From contig NZ_JBHWLR010000016.1 of the NCBI RefSeq assembly GCF_042731755.1, positions 62,001 to 126,000 of the forward strand: DNA of 64,000 nucleotides, read 5' to 3'. Shown one piece after another: positions 26,309-35,343 of the stretch. The first letter of the stretch is position 1. Each line of letters starts with the position of its first letter. The notes below the pieces were generated by a model that had not been told where the DNA came from, did not search any database, and was given only the letters and a program-made list of their open reading frames with translations. Both the position numbers and the translations under genes were made by a program. The DNA is from Promicromonospora sp042731755. GTDB taxonomy: Bacteria; Actinomycetota; Actinomycetes; Actinomycetales; Cellulomonadaceae.

Positions 26309-26713
26309 TCAGTCGTCCACCCCGGCGCCGCGGTACGCGGGCACCGCCGCGAGCATGTCGGCGATCTCGGGGTTGAGCTCGTTCCGTCGGCGATGCAGGT
26401 CCTGGATCTTGAGATTCAGCTCCGGGTCATCGTCGTCGCTGATGTCGAAGATGTCGAGCCGCTCGGCCAGGTCCAGCCCGAGGTGGTCGGTCTCGTACGT
26501 CGTCGAGTGGGTCAGGTACTCGAACAGCCCGTCCAGGTCCTCGACGGCGAACGCGGCGCTGTACTCGTAGTCGCCCCCGTGATCCCGGCCGACAATGAAC
26601 GACTTGACGGCGGGGATGGTCCGCCCCTGGTTCCGCCAGCTCTCGAGGATCGCCTCGATCTGCTCAGGAGTTGCAACGGCCTTGATCGTGACGCGGTTGA
26701 CGTGGTAGATCAC
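26309..26713 (-). CDS. Dabb (stress-responsive A/B barrel) family protein
   Basis: 134 residues from GTG 26713. The start IYHVNRVTIKAVATPEQIEAILESWRNQGRTIPAVKSFIVGRD matches the ferredoxin-like dimeric alpha/beta barrel, with YEYSAAFAVEDLDGLFEYLTH as the second strand-helix. Members are small stress proteins or aldol-cyclase relatives; the reaction is unknown. A perfect palindrome overlaps its promoter (26743-26759) and a TetR gene lies upstream on the same strand, so TetR control is likely. Confidence 0.8.
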   Translation of the reverse strand: MIYHVNRVTIKAVATPEQIEAILESWRNQGRTIPAVKSFIVGRDHGGDYEYSAAFAVEDLDGLFEYLTHSTTYETDHLGLDLAERLDIFDISDDDDPELNLKIQDLHRRRNELNPEIADMLAAVPAYRGAGVDD

Positions 26714-26726
26714 GGTTTCCCTCTTC

Positions 26727-26759
26727 CTAACGAGGTTCGATTATCTAACGTCGTTAGAT
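26727..26759. promoter_or_regulatory. Probable TetR operator upstream of the Dabb gene
   Basis: ATCTAACG-T-CGTTAGAT at 26743-26759 is a perfect 17-bp palindrome; an additional half-site CTAACG lies at 26727-26732, 18 bp away. It is AT-rich against a GC-rich background and is 30 bp from the GTG of the Dabb gene. Confidence 0.65.
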
Positions 26760-27034
26760 TACAGCCGACGGCGTCGATGTCAACAGTGCGTTCGGTTCCG
26801 TTCGATGGGAGCCGATGGGAGGGAGGGCACAGCGTCGAGGAGCGCGAGCTCGGGTATGACGGAACCGGCGTTCGGGGTCGCGACGAAGCGACCGCTGCGG
26901 CCAGGCAGCAGGGCGCGGACCGCGCCTCGCCCACGATCAGGGCGGGCGACCACCGGTAGCCACGTCACGCGTATGGCGAGGCGTGAGCGGTGTCGTCGCT
27001 TCGGCGGACCGACCTGTAGCGGCCCGCCGTGCTG
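26760..27034. other. Spacer between the TetR and Dabb genes
   Basis: Open frames here have no recognisable content. I see no gene. Confidence 0.35.
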
Positions 27035-27634
27035 TCAGCCCGACGAGCCCTTGCTGCGCCAGCCGAGCAGGATCGCGCCGAGTGCCTGCTCGGCCAGTCG
27101 CTGCGCGCGCTCGCTCCCGACCGTTCCGAGGTCGCCGAGCGAGGACATGCCGGCGAGGGTGCCCCACACGATCTCGCAGGCCTCGGTGCGATCGACAAGG
27201 ACGACACCGTGCGTCTCCGCCCAGGCGCTGAGCAGTTCGGTAACCATCTCGATGGCAGGCTCGGCCGCGCGGCGGCGGTCGTTCGCATCGATCACGGTGC
27301 CGTTCATCGCCTGGTAGAGATGTGGGTGCTCGCACGCGAAGCGAACGAACGCAGAACCTGTCCGCAGGACGCGCTGGTCGAGGTCCGGCTCGCCGGCGAC
27401 CTGCTCGAACTCGACCACCATGAGGTCGTAGCCGCGGGTGACCAGCTCGAGCACCAACGCGTCCTTGTTCGCGAAGTGTTGGTAGACGACGGGTGCCGTG
27501 TACTCCACCTCGGCTGCGATGCGCCGGATCGTGAGCGCGGTGGCTCCCTCGGTCTCCAGGACGCGGAACGCAGCCTCGGTGATCCGCTCGCGCAGGGCGT
27601 TCCGTTCGCGGGCGCGTCGCGTGCTGCTCGACAT
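27035..27634 (-). CDS. TetR-family transcriptional regulator
   Basis: 199 residues from ATG 27634. Basic N-terminus, then the HTH ITEAAFRVLETEGATALTIRRIAAEVEYTAPVVYQHFANKDALVLEL, typical for TetR; the C-terminal helices (about 75-195, SAFVRFACEHPHLYQAMNG...) resemble the TetR_C_33-like ligand/dimer domain. The palindrome at 26743-26759 upstream of the Dabb gene is a good candidate binding site. Ligand unknown. Confidence 0.9.
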   Translation of the reverse strand: MSSSTRRARERNALRERITEAAFRVLETEGATALTIRRIAAEVEYTAPVVYQHFANKDALVLELVTRGYDLMVVEFEQVAGEPDLDQRVLRTGSAFVRFACEHPHLYQAMNGTVIDANDRRRAAEPAIEMVTELLSAWAETHGVVLVDRTEACEIVWGTLAGMSSLGDLGTVGSERAQRLAEQALGAILLGWRSKGSSG

Positions 27635-27717
27635 GTTCCTCCGCTTCCCCGATGTCCCCCCGGATCCTAACCCTGGGGGACGGTGTCCATGAGGTAGCTA
27701 CCGACCGGGGTGGAGCG

Positions 27718-28422
27718 CTACCGGGATCGTCGGTGACGGCTGCTGCGGCGCCGGCCCGCGTAGAGACGGCTCAGGACGCCGATGCCGAGGGTGAATGCCC
27801 AGACCTGTGCGGGAAAGACGGTGATGCGTTCAGCGATGCCGATGCCGATCGGGCCGGTGGGGTTGGTGACGGCAACGACGGTAAGGCCGAATCCGACGAG
27901 GCCTAGGACGCCTAGGGCGAGGGCGGTCCCGCGGATGGCGGGGAGCGTGCGTGTGGAGTCGGAGATTCCCGCGGTGACGAGGGCGGTGTTGCCGAGGATG
28001 AAGATTGGCAGAGCTCCGATGGAGTGCCCGGTGAGGTTGACGTCTTCGGGTATCAAGCCGACGAGGATCCAGGAGATGCCGGTGACGGCAATCATGATTG
28101 GCCACGTGGCTCGACGGAGGCTCAGGATTCTTGAACGGGCGATGAGTGTGATGCCGGTGAGCATCAGCATCCCTTGGAGGACGAATGCGGTGTTCATGAT
28201 CGGGTGGAGTGGCGAGCAGACGTAGTTGTCGGAGAAAGGGCCGCAGACAGTCGCGCCGAGGTCGCTGATGTAGTTGTTCCACCAGCTGTACGCGGGATTC
28301 GTCCACGCGGCCTGGGCGACGAGGTGGGCGACGAAAAACTGGATGGTGCCGAGGGCCAGCAGTATGGATCCGACGGCCGCCGTACGTGGGCGGGGTCGCG
28401 CCGGGCGGGTCGTGGTGCTCAT
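27718..28422 (-). CDS. DUF998 membrane protein
   Basis: 234 residues; ATG 28422 is fixed by an ATGA overlap with the MFS stop. Six membrane segments and the conserved first loop WTNPAYSWWNNYISDLGATVCGP mark DUF998. The basic C-terminus (RRRSSRHRRSR) is cytoplasmic. Function unknown. Translational coupling to the MFS exporter suggests they work together or are co-regulated. Confidence 0.85.
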   Translation of the reverse strand: MSTTTRPARPRPRTAAVGSILLALGTIQFFVAHLVAQAAWTNPAYSWWNNYISDLGATVCGPFSDNYVCSPLHPIMNTAFVLQGMLMLTGITLIARSRILSLRRATWPIMIAVTGISWILVGLIPEDVNLTGHSIGALPIFILGNTALVTAGISDSTRTLPAIRGTALALGVLGLVGFGLTVVAVTNPTGPIGIGIAERITVFPAQVWAFTLGIGVLSRLYAGRRRSSRHRRSR

Positions 28423-29852
28423 CGGGTGTGCTCTTTCGGGTGGATGATGGCAGTGAGGATGGCGCCGGCAAGGAAGAGGATGCCGACGCCGGTGTAGGCA
28501 GCGGTGTAGGTGTGGACGGCGGCAGCTTCCGTCTGTCCGGGATGGGCGCTGAGGTAGTTGGCGGCGGAGGAGGCAGCGATGGTGCTGAGGGCCGCGACAC
28601 CGACGGAGCCGCCGATCTGCTGGGCGGCGTTGACGGTTGCTGCCGCAGCTCCCGCGTCGGTGTCGGCGACGCCGGCGGTGGCAGCGCCGGTAGCGGTGGC
28701 GATGACGAGCCCGACGCCGGCGCCGATGAGCAGCAGGCTGGGGAGCAGGTCGACGACGTAGTTCGCCGTGGTTCCCAGGCGCACGAGCAGCAGGGCCCCG
28801 GTCCCTGCGAGGGCGAGTCCGACCGGGAGGACGCGACGGTTGGTGATCGTCTGAGTCAGGCGTGGTCCGATGAAGACCGCCGATGCGACGAGGGCGACGG
28901 GGACAGGGAGGAAGGCGACGCCGGTGAGTAACTGCGGGTAGCCGAGGGTGGATTGCAGGTAGTACGGCAGGAACAGAAAGGTGGTGAACAGTCCGGCCGA
29001 GGAGAGCAGCAGAGCTATCAGGGCGGCGCCACGGACGCGGTCGAGGATCACGCGCAACGGCAGCAGCGGGGTGCGGGTGCGTGCCTGGATGATCACGAAC
29101 GCGACCAGCAGTCCGAGTGCGGCGGCGAGGTAGGCGACGGTCGTCGGCGCTGCCCACCCTGAGGTCTCGGCCCGGGCGGTGCCGAGGACCAGGGCGAAGA
29201 ATCCCGTAGTCACGGCGATCGCGCCGGGGATGTCGAGCCGTTGGCGGTCACCGCGCGTCAAGCCGGGAAGCAGCACAACCGCCCCGACGATCGCGGGGAG
29301 CGCGACGACGGCGTTGATGTACATCGTCCACCGCCACGACAGTGTTTCGGTGAGTGCGCCGCCGAGGAGGAGGCCCAGGGTGGTGCCGACCATGGACACG
29401 GCGCCGAAGATCCCGAATGCCCGGCCCCGTTCCTGACCGTCGCTGAACGTCACCGAGACGAGCGCGAGCGCGGAGGGAGCGAGAAGGGCCGCGAACGCGC
29501 CTTGAGCGATGCGGGCCGCGATCAGAACCTCGACGGATGGTGCGGCGCCACCGATCGCGGAGGCGACCGCGAAGCCGATCAGTCCCGCGACGAGCGTCTG
29601 CTTCCGGCCCCACCGGTCGCCGAGGCGCCCGCTGAGCAGCAGCAGGCTGCCGAAGGTCAGCGCGTACCCAGTGATGATCCACTGCCGCGAACTGTCCGGG
29701 AACCCCAGATCCGTCTGAGCCGATGGCAGCGCGATCGTCACGATGGTCGTGTCCAGGGCGATCATCAGTTGAGCGATCGCCAAGACAGAAAGCAGCCACC
29801 AGCGACGGCGGACGGTCACGGGAGCGGGTGGTGTTTGAGAGTTTCCGGGCAT
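28419..29852 (-). CDS. MFS drug exporter, DHA2 (14-TM) type
   Basis: 477 residues from ATG 29852. Motif A SGRLGDRWGRKQTL follows TM2 and motif B-like IAARIAQGAFAALLAPSALAL lies in TM4; about 14 membrane segments. The first helix (LAIAQLMIALDTTIVTIALPS) carries the DxTIVN/T-type motif of DHA2 proton-driven drug exporters (EmrB/QacA group). It probably exports an antibiotic or toxic metabolite. It overlaps the DUF998 gene. Confidence 0.88.
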   Translation of the reverse strand: MPGNSQTPPAPVTVRRRWWLLSVLAIAQLMIALDTTIVTIALPSAQTDLGFPDSSRQWIITGYALTFGSLLLLSGRLGDRWGRKQTLVAGLIGFAVASAIGGAAPSVEVLIAARIAQGAFAALLAPSALALVSVTFSDGQERGRAFGIFGAVSMVGTTLGLLLGGALTETLSWRWTMYINAVVALPAIVGAVVLLPGLTRGDRQRLDIPGAIAVTTGFFALVLGTARAETSGWAAPTTVAYLAAALGLLVAFVIIQARTRTPLLPLRVILDRVRGAALIALLLSSAGLFTTFLFLPYYLQSTLGYPQLLTGVAFLPVPVALVASAVFIGPRLTQTITNRRVLPVGLALAGTGALLLVRLGTTANYVVDLLPSLLLIGAGVGLVIATATGAATAGVADTDAGAAAATVNAAQQIGGSVGVAALSTIAASSAANYLSAHPGQTEAAAVHTYTAAYTGVGILFLAGAILTAIIHPKEHTR

Positions 29853-29925
29853 GGCAAGCGGGCCTCCTGATGAAGGTGTGAATGGTGTGGGGCGACGATC
29901 GCCGAGGAAGAAGGAGTTGCGTGCC

Positions 29926-30729
29926 TTACGGGCGGCGGGCGACCCACAGTGTTCGGGCGCCTCGGAGACGGACCCGCGCGGGGAACGTTTCAGGGCTTTG
30001 ACCGGTGTACAGGGCGGTCAACACACTCCTGTCCGCGTCGCTCAACCGGTGCCCGGCATGCAACGCGAGGCGCTGAAGCTCGAGCCTCGCATAGGCACCG
30101 CCCGGCCCATCGGCAGGCAGATCTTGGTCACTGGTGAGAACGCGCACGGTTTCCAGGTCGAATCCCGCCAGCCGGATCGAAGTGGTCCAGTCCGGCGAGG
30201 GCAGGTCCGCGCCTGCAGACTGCCTCAGGCGAGACTCGAGCTCTGCGTACCCGTCGGGAAGGAGCCGAGGTGACGTGTCCATCTCGATCACCGCAAGCAC
30301 CCCGCCGGGGCGCAGCAGCCCGAACAAGCCGGTGAGCACGGCGTCCGGATCCTTGAGCTCGTGGAATACCGACGACGACCACACCAGATCGACCGAGTCT
30401 GGAGCAAGGCCGGGGGAGAGGATGTCTCGAGTCGCTGCGACAACTTGGTCCGCACCCTCGGTGGCTGCGCGGGCCTGCACCAGCCGTGTCATCGCCGGGT
30501 CGGTGTCCACGGCGACGACCTGGGCGTCCGGGAACCGGCCCGCCAGCTGAAATGTGGCCGCCCCCGTCCCTGCCCCCGCATCCAACACCGACCGCACCTC
30601 ATGCGCACGGGCTCGGTTCGCGACGACATCCAGCGCGTTCTCCATGAGGCCTGCATGGACTTCGGCATCCAGCTCCAGCAGCTGTGGAAGCAGAGCCTGC
30701 GTGTCGAGTTGATGTGCGTGAAAGGCCAT
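29926..30729 (-). CDS. Class I SAM-dependent methyltransferase
   Basis: 267 residues from ATG 30729. Motif I VLDAGAGTGAATF at about 48-60, acidic motif II VVAVDTDPAM, and DLVWSSSVFHELKDPDAVL / LRPGGVLAVIEMD typical of Rossmann methyltransferases acting on small molecules. It is divergent from an XRE-cupin regulator with only 47 bp between starts, so that regulator probably controls it. Substrate unknown. Confidence 0.88.
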   Translation of the reverse strand: MAFHAHQLDTQALLPQLLELDAEVHAGLMENALDVVANRARAHEVRSVLDAGAGTGAATFQLAGRFPDAQVVAVDTDPAMTRLVQARAATEGADQVVAATRDILSPGLAPDSVDLVWSSSVFHELKDPDAVLTGLFGLLRPGGVLAVIEMDTSPRLLPDGYAELESRLRQSAGADLPSPDWTTSIRLAGFDLETVRVLTSDQDLPADGPGGAYARLELQRLALHAGHRLSDADRSVLTALYTGQSPETFPARVRLRGARTLWVARRP

Positions 30730-30776
30730 GCCTCCAGCGTAGAGGCGTCATGCTTGAGGGGCATAGACTCTTGCCT

Positions 30777-31352
30777 ATGGAGCAAGAACTGAACGTCGAC
30801 CGACTCGTCAGGCAGCGGATCCGAGCGCTGCGGCTCGCTCGAGGGTGGTCGCTCGACGCGCTCGCTGAACGCGCTTACCTCAGCCCGTCCAACCTCAGCC
30901 GCATTGAGACCGGAGCTCGACGCATCGCTCTCGACCAACTCGTCCCACTTGCGCGGGCGCTCGACACCACCATCGATCAGCTCACCGAATCACCCAACGA
31001 CGAGGACGTCGTGATACGGCCCCAGCAGGATGAACGGCGCGGCATGACCATGTGGACGCTCGCCAGCTCCCGAACCCCCGGAGGGCTCACCGTCGCGAAG
31101 ATGCGGATCGCGACCCCCGTACCCTCGCTCGAGGAGGCAGGTGTGCACCCCGGCAGGGACTGGTTCACCGTTCTCACCGGAACCGCTGCGTTGCGCCTGG
31201 GGGAACGAATCATCGTTGTCGAACAAGGCAACGCTGCTGAGTTCTCGACCATGTTGCCCCACGCCATCGGGGCACATGGATCGAAACCGGTCGAGATTCT
31301 CACCATCCTCACCGCGGAAGGCCAACACGCTCACTCCGAACAACCGGGCTGA
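30777..31352 (+). CDS. XRE-family regulator with cupin domain
   Basis: 191 residues from ATG 30777. HTH_3 at about 11-65 (IRALRLARGWSLDALAERAYLSPSNLSRIETGARR), then a cupin beta-barrel at about 95-180 (DWFTVLTGTAALRLGERIIVVEQGNAAEFSTMLPHAIGAHG). The cupin senses a small ligand. Divergent from the methyltransferase gene, with which it shares the promoter space. Confidence 0.88.
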   Translation: MEQELNVDRLVRQRIRALRLARGWSLDALAERAYLSPSNLSRIETGARRIALDQLVPLARALDTTIDQLTESPNDEDVVIRPQQDERRGMTMWTLASSRTPGGLTVAKMRIATPVPSLEEAGVHPGRDWFTVLTGTAALRLGERIIVVEQGNAAEFSTMLPHAIGAHGSKPVEILTILTAEGQHAHSEQPG

Positions 31353-31432
31353 TCTCCGAGGCGGGGGGCTCGGTGGTCACTGTGCCGATCGGCTCGACAG
31401 TGCTGAGACCAGGGTCGGGCCGTGGTGCGTTC

Positions 31433-33094
31433 CTACTCGACCTTGAGGAAGATCGGGTTGCTGTAGAACCAGAGGTCCTCCCAGGGATTGACTGCCCCGG
31501 GGACATCCTGCGCCGGCCCGGCCGGGTCCACGTGCTCGCCGAGGTAGCCCGGCTGGCTGCGCTTGCCGTCCGTACCGCGGAGCCGGACGTAGCCGTCGTG
31601 CTCGGCCATGAAGCGGTGGGTCAGGGTCACTGGTCCGGACTTCCCCACGGTGTCCCACGAGTGGACCACCCTGGTCTCCGGTGCGTAAAGAGCGTCGGGG
31701 TCGGCGACGGGGGCGGACACCCGGCCGCGGATCAGGTCCACGCGGGCCAGCTGGGGCAGGAGCCCGGCGTAGTTGACGCTCGCCGCCAGATCAAGGGTCA
31801 CGATCAGCTCGACCTCTGTGCCGGCCGCCACGACCAGTTCCTCGCCGAGGGTGGCATGCCGACGTGGGATGCCGCGGGTCTTCGTCCTGAGCTGGACGTC
31901 CAACCCGGTGATCAGATCGCCGAAGCAGACCCACATCCGACCAGCCCTCATCGCGTCGATCACCGCGCGGTGGCTGAAGTCTTTCGCTCCGACCCACGTC
32001 TTGTTGTACGCGCCGGGCGGGAAAGAGCTGTACTCGGCGACCGGCCGGCCTGCGCCGACCGGCGGCGGGTAGACACCTGTGGACTGGAATGTGTCTCCGC
32101 CCTCGTTGTAGGGAGTCTTGTCGTAGGCGGCCTGGTCGAGCTGATCGACGGGGTTCTTGACCCAGTCGCCGCAGCCCTGGTGGCCGTCCGACGTGGTGGT
32201 GATCCACCACCGGCGGCCCTCGGACAGCAACGAGTCCCACACGCCGCCGACCGTGGCGGTCATCCAATCGAACCCGCCCCACGTTCGGTAGCTCTCCTCG
32301 GGGTACCCCGGAAAGGAGTACTGACCCGGGCTGCTGTCGTACAAACCGCGCCCGCGCGCCATGCCAGGCGCGGGAAGACCCGCCGCCTGATGGCCGGGCG
32401 CACCCTCGAACCCGATGACGACGTTCGGCGCCGCGTCCTGCCAGGCGCGCAGCTCGGCAGGACCGTCGATACCTTTTCGCGCCGGGTGGTTGGGCAAGAC
32501 CAGTGCGTCCGCGAGCCGCCCCGAACGCACGGCGGCGGCGATATGCTTCAGCGCGTCGAGCGCCAGCGCCTTGTTCTCAGGGGTGCCGTCACGTGCGTCG
32601 ACCACGAGCGCGTCAAACTTGTTCACCAGCTCTTGGAGTGCCCGCGGCTCGCCCGTTCCGGGCGCCATCATGAACGTGGTGTGCTCACCGCCAGGGATGT
32701 TCCACTCCAGGCCGTTGAAGATGAGCAGGTCCTCGCCGTGCCGCTCTCTGGCCGCCAGGATGTCCCGACGCTGCGGTGCGATGCTGTGGGCAGCGAACGC
32801 CGCGTTGCCGTGGTCGGTGATGACAATCCAGTCCAGCCCGCCGGCCACAGCGCGGGCTGCTTGGTCGTCGATGCGGTACATCGCATCGTTGCTGTACTGG
32901 CTGTGAAGGTGATGGTCGCCAGCGAGCCAGACGACGCCACCCCGCTGGGGGCGAGGACGGACAGGAGCGGCGCTCGCGCCAGTGGCACCTGATCCAGCCA
33001 CCAGACCAGCCCCGGCGGTTCCGGCTCCGAGCAGGAAGCCGCGTCGGGAGGCGATTGGCGAAGTGGCGAGATCGGTGGTGCGGTGGTCGTTCAA
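31433..33094 (-). CDS. Tat-secreted PHP-domain phosphoesterase-like protein
   Basis: 553 residues. TTG 33094 is chosen because GAGGAG lies 8 nt upstream and the protein then begins with a twin-arginine signal (IASRRGFLLGAGTAGAGLVAG). Metal-binding PHP motifs follow: GDHHLHSQYSND, VITDHGNAAF, FNGLEWNIPGGEH, VLPNHPARKG and TSDGHQGCGDW. A C-terminal beta-sandwich (about 400-553) is seen in secreted members. PHP enzymes hydrolyse phosphoesters using a trinuclear metal site; substrate unknown, possibly phosphate scavenging outside the cell. Confidence 0.82.
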   Translation of the reverse strand: MNDHRTTDLATSPIASRRGFLLGAGTAGAGLVAGSGATGASAAPVRPRPQRGGVVWLAGDHHLHSQYSNDAMYRIDDQAARAVAGGLDWIVITDHGNAAFAAHSIAPQRRDILAARERHGEDLLIFNGLEWNIPGGEHTTFMMAPGTGEPRALQELVNKFDALVVDARDGTPENKALALDALKHIAAAVRSGRLADALVLPNHPARKGIDGPAELRAWQDAAPNVVIGFEGAPGHQAAGLPAPGMARGRGLYDSSPGQYSFPGYPEESYRTWGGFDWMTATVGGVWDSLLSEGRRWWITTTSDGHQGCGDWVKNPVDQLDQAAYDKTPYNEGGDTFQSTGVYPPPVGAGRPVAEYSSFPPGAYNKTWVGAKDFSHRAVIDAMRAGRMWVCFGDLITGLDVQLRTKTRGIPRRHATLGEELVVAAGTEVELIVTLDLAASVNYAGLLPQLARVDLIRGRVSAPVADPDALYAPETRVVHSWDTVGKSGPVTLTHRFMAEHDGYVRLRGTDGKRSQPGYLGEHVDPAGPAQDVPGAVNPWEDLWFYSNPIFLKVE

Positions 33095-33342
33095 CGAGGG
33101 ACTCCTCAAGGCCGGGCAGGAAAGCTCCCGGGCATGCGGAAGCGCAGCCAACCTCGCAAACATCGGTGTCCGCAGACTGAACCACACCTGACGGCCCCGT
33201 GAATCCGAGACGCAATCATCAAGTACAGGCAGCGTCCGAAGGAATCCGACCACTACGAACTACTCCCGCACGCGCGACCGCGCGATGGGCGACGCATCCC
33301 AGACGAGATGATGCGCCATGGTTCGTCAGCGGCCCAGCGCTG

Positions 33343-33420
33343 GTCGACGAGGACCACCTCTCTGACCGGGACGGCCTGGTCCGAGATCGCGGTGTCGGCG
33401 TCGCTCCGACGCATCCCCGA
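33343..33420 (-). pseudogene. Remnant of the helicase N-terminal (Mrr-like) domain
   Basis: On the minus strand RRSDADTAISDQAVPVREVVLVD closely matches DSDADAAIADQAVPVRKISLTD of the gene at 38931-39410, and the DNA around 33361-33410 is about 90% identical to 39012-39061. There is no start codon or remaining domain. It is a decayed fragment. Confidence 0.6.
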
Positions 33421-33464
33421 AGCGGCTCGGAGCCTGGTAGCCTCACGAGCATCAGAGGTAGAAA

Positions 33465-33482
33465 CACGACACCAATGTCGTG
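33465..33482. promoter_or_regulatory. Palindrome upstream of the second MFS gene
   Basis: CACGACA-CCAA-TGTCGTG, an 18-bp perfect palindrome 53 bp before the ATG, positioned like an operator. The binding protein is not encoded next to it. Confidence 0.5.
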
Positions 33483-33534
33483 CGCGCACGCGGGTCGCTG
33501 AGCCGCCACTTCTCTCGTAACGAGGAGTGCGCCC

Positions 33535-35004
33535 ATGAGCGACCACCGTCCACGATCCACCTCCGAGTCCCGGCCGCAGCAGGCCGGTCACCAGCACTGG
33601 CCAGTTTCGCTGGGCGCCGCCTGGGTCGCGCTCTCGGGCCTGTCCGCCGTGTTCTTGTTCGAGATGCTGGACAGCTCGGTCCTGAACGTGGCACTGCCCA
33701 CCATCGGTCGCGAGCTGGGCGCGTCGACCACGGAGTTGCAGTGGGTGACCAGCTCCTACGCCGTGGTGTTCGGCGGTCTGATGATCGCACTGAGCGCAGT
33801 CGCCGACCGTTTCGGTCGCCGAAAGGTCATGCTGATCGGTCTGGTGCTGCTCGCGCTGGCCAGCCTCGCGACTGCGTTCGTGAGCACGACCGGACAGCTG
33901 ATCGCCGTGCGGGTCATGACTGGCGTCGCGGCTGCGATGACGACCCCGGGCTCGATGGCCCTGGCATATCGGCTGTTCGCTGATGAGCAGCTGCGGCTGC
34001 GGGCTATCACCCTGATCTCGACCGTCGGTCTCGTTGGGCTTGCGGCGGGGCCGACCACGGGTGGGTTCGTGCTCGGCTTCGCCCCGTGGCAGGCGCTGCT
34101 CCTGGTGAACGTCCCGATCGCCGTGATCGCACTGGTCTGCATCCGCCTCGGCGTGCCTGCCGACCAGCCGGACGAACTGCACGCCGAGCCGATCGACGTG
34201 AGCGGAGCCCTGTTCGGCAGCACCGCCGTGGTGCTCGCCCTGCTGGCACCCACTGTGTTCGTCGAGAACGGTGTCGGCTCCTGGCTGCCGTGGGCGGCGA
34301 CCGCGGGAGCGGCCTGTGCGGGGCTTCTGTTCGTCTGGCGGCAGCGGGCCGCCGCGCATCCTCTGCTCGACCTCGCTCTGCTCGGGCGCCCGCTGGTCGC
34401 CGGCGGGCTGGCGTTCAAGGCTGCGGCCGGTCTGGCAGTTGCCGGGCTCAGCTACCTGGTCACCCTGCAGCTTCAGCTCGACTGGGGATGGACGCCGGCG
34501 CAGGCGGCTCTTGGCCTGCTGCCGCAGGTAGTTGTCCTGATCGCCGGCGGAGCGGTGATCGGCCCGCTGGTCAGGTGGCTCGGCCTGGAACGGGCGGCCT
34601 GGGTGAGCGCGGCCGTCGTCGTGGGCGGGCTGGCGGTCTACGCCGTCCTCGGGCGCCTCGCATACGCCTGGATAGCGCTCGCCCTCGTGCTTGTCGCCGC
34701 AGGCATGCGCATCGTGGGAGTCGTGGCCGGCAACAACGTCATGCGCGGCCTGCCCGCCGACCGCACGACGATCGGAGCCGCGCTGATCGACACGGCGGGC
34801 GAGCTCACCACCGGCATCGGGATCGCCGTGGCCGGCACGATCCTCGCAGCCGTGTTCACCGGCAGCATTACCGCCCAGGACTGGACGGCCACCCAGACCG
34901 GACAGTTCCGCGATGCCGTCACGCTGTCCGCGGTCGTTCTGACCATCCTTGCCGGTCTGTTGGTCGGCTGGGGAATACTCCGTGCCCGCACGCCGGCCCG
35001 CTGA
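33535..35004 (+). CDS. MFS transporter, DHA2-like
   Basis: 489 residues from ATG 33535, with GAGGAG upstream. About 14 membrane segments. TM1 FLFEMLDSSVLNVALPTIGREL carries the LDSxVxNVALP motif of EmrB/QacA-type exporters; motif A SAVADRFGRRKVML is intact. Proton-driven efflux of a hydrophobic drug is the probable role. It stands alone and its regulator is not evident. Confidence 0.88.
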   Translation: MSDHRPRSTSESRPQQAGHQHWPVSLGAAWVALSGLSAVFLFEMLDSSVLNVALPTIGRELGASTTELQWVTSSYAVVFGGLMIALSAVADRFGRRKVMLIGLVLLALASLATAFVSTTGQLIAVRVMTGVAAAMTTPGSMALAYRLFADEQLRLRAITLISTVGLVGLAAGPTTGGFVLGFAPWQALLLVNVPIAVIALVCIRLGVPADQPDELHAEPIDVSGALFGSTAVVLALLAPTVFVENGVGSWLPWAATAGAACAGLLFVWRQRAAAHPLLDLALLGRPLVAGGLAFKAAAGLAVAGLSYLVTLQLQLDWGWTPAQAALGLLPQVVVLIAGGAVIGPLVRWLGLERAAWVSAAVVVGGLAVYAVLGRLAYAWIALALVLVAAGMRIVGVVAGNNVMRGLPADRTTIGAALIDTAGELTTGIGIAVAGTILAAVFTGSITAQDWTATQTGQFRDAVTLSAVVLTILAGLLVGWGILRARTPAR

Positions 35005-35343
35005 CGCGCACACGGCGGTCAGCCGCCGGTGGCGCTCCGCAGCGCCGTGGCGACGTCGTCCGTGAGGATCGGCTGATCGCCGGCTCGGTGTCGCTCCGCG
35101 CGGCGAGCTTCTCCCGGGCGCTACAAGGGCCTGGTCTCGTTTGGCCAGAAGGTAGGGGGCCACCAGCGCCACATCGGACGCGTCCCGCTGTTCCACCGCG
35201 CCGCCCAGGTGCTCGACGGCGTCTGCGAGGCACGGGCTCTGCGGATCGTCGCCGGCAGCCAGGCCGGGCATGGTGAGGGCGACTGCACCGTGTCCGGCGC
35301 CGGGCGCGACATGGCGACTGACCGTCACGCCTGGACGAGTCGT
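35005..35343. other. Intergenic stretch, possible gene remnant
   Basis: Two short GC-rich stem-loops follow the MFS stop (GGCGGTCAGCCGCC and GGCGCTCCGCAGCGCC, 35018-35053) and may terminate it. Farther on, the minus strand reads DDPQSPCLADAVEHLGGAV and DVALVAPYLLAKRDQAL, which looks coding but has no complete frame. I cannot assign it. Confidence 0.35.

Noticed and set aside
33253..35328. 691-codon minus-strand frame opposite the MFS gene
   Set aside because: Shadow of an MFS transporter; only its last segment (33343-33420) has real similarity, to the helicase domain.
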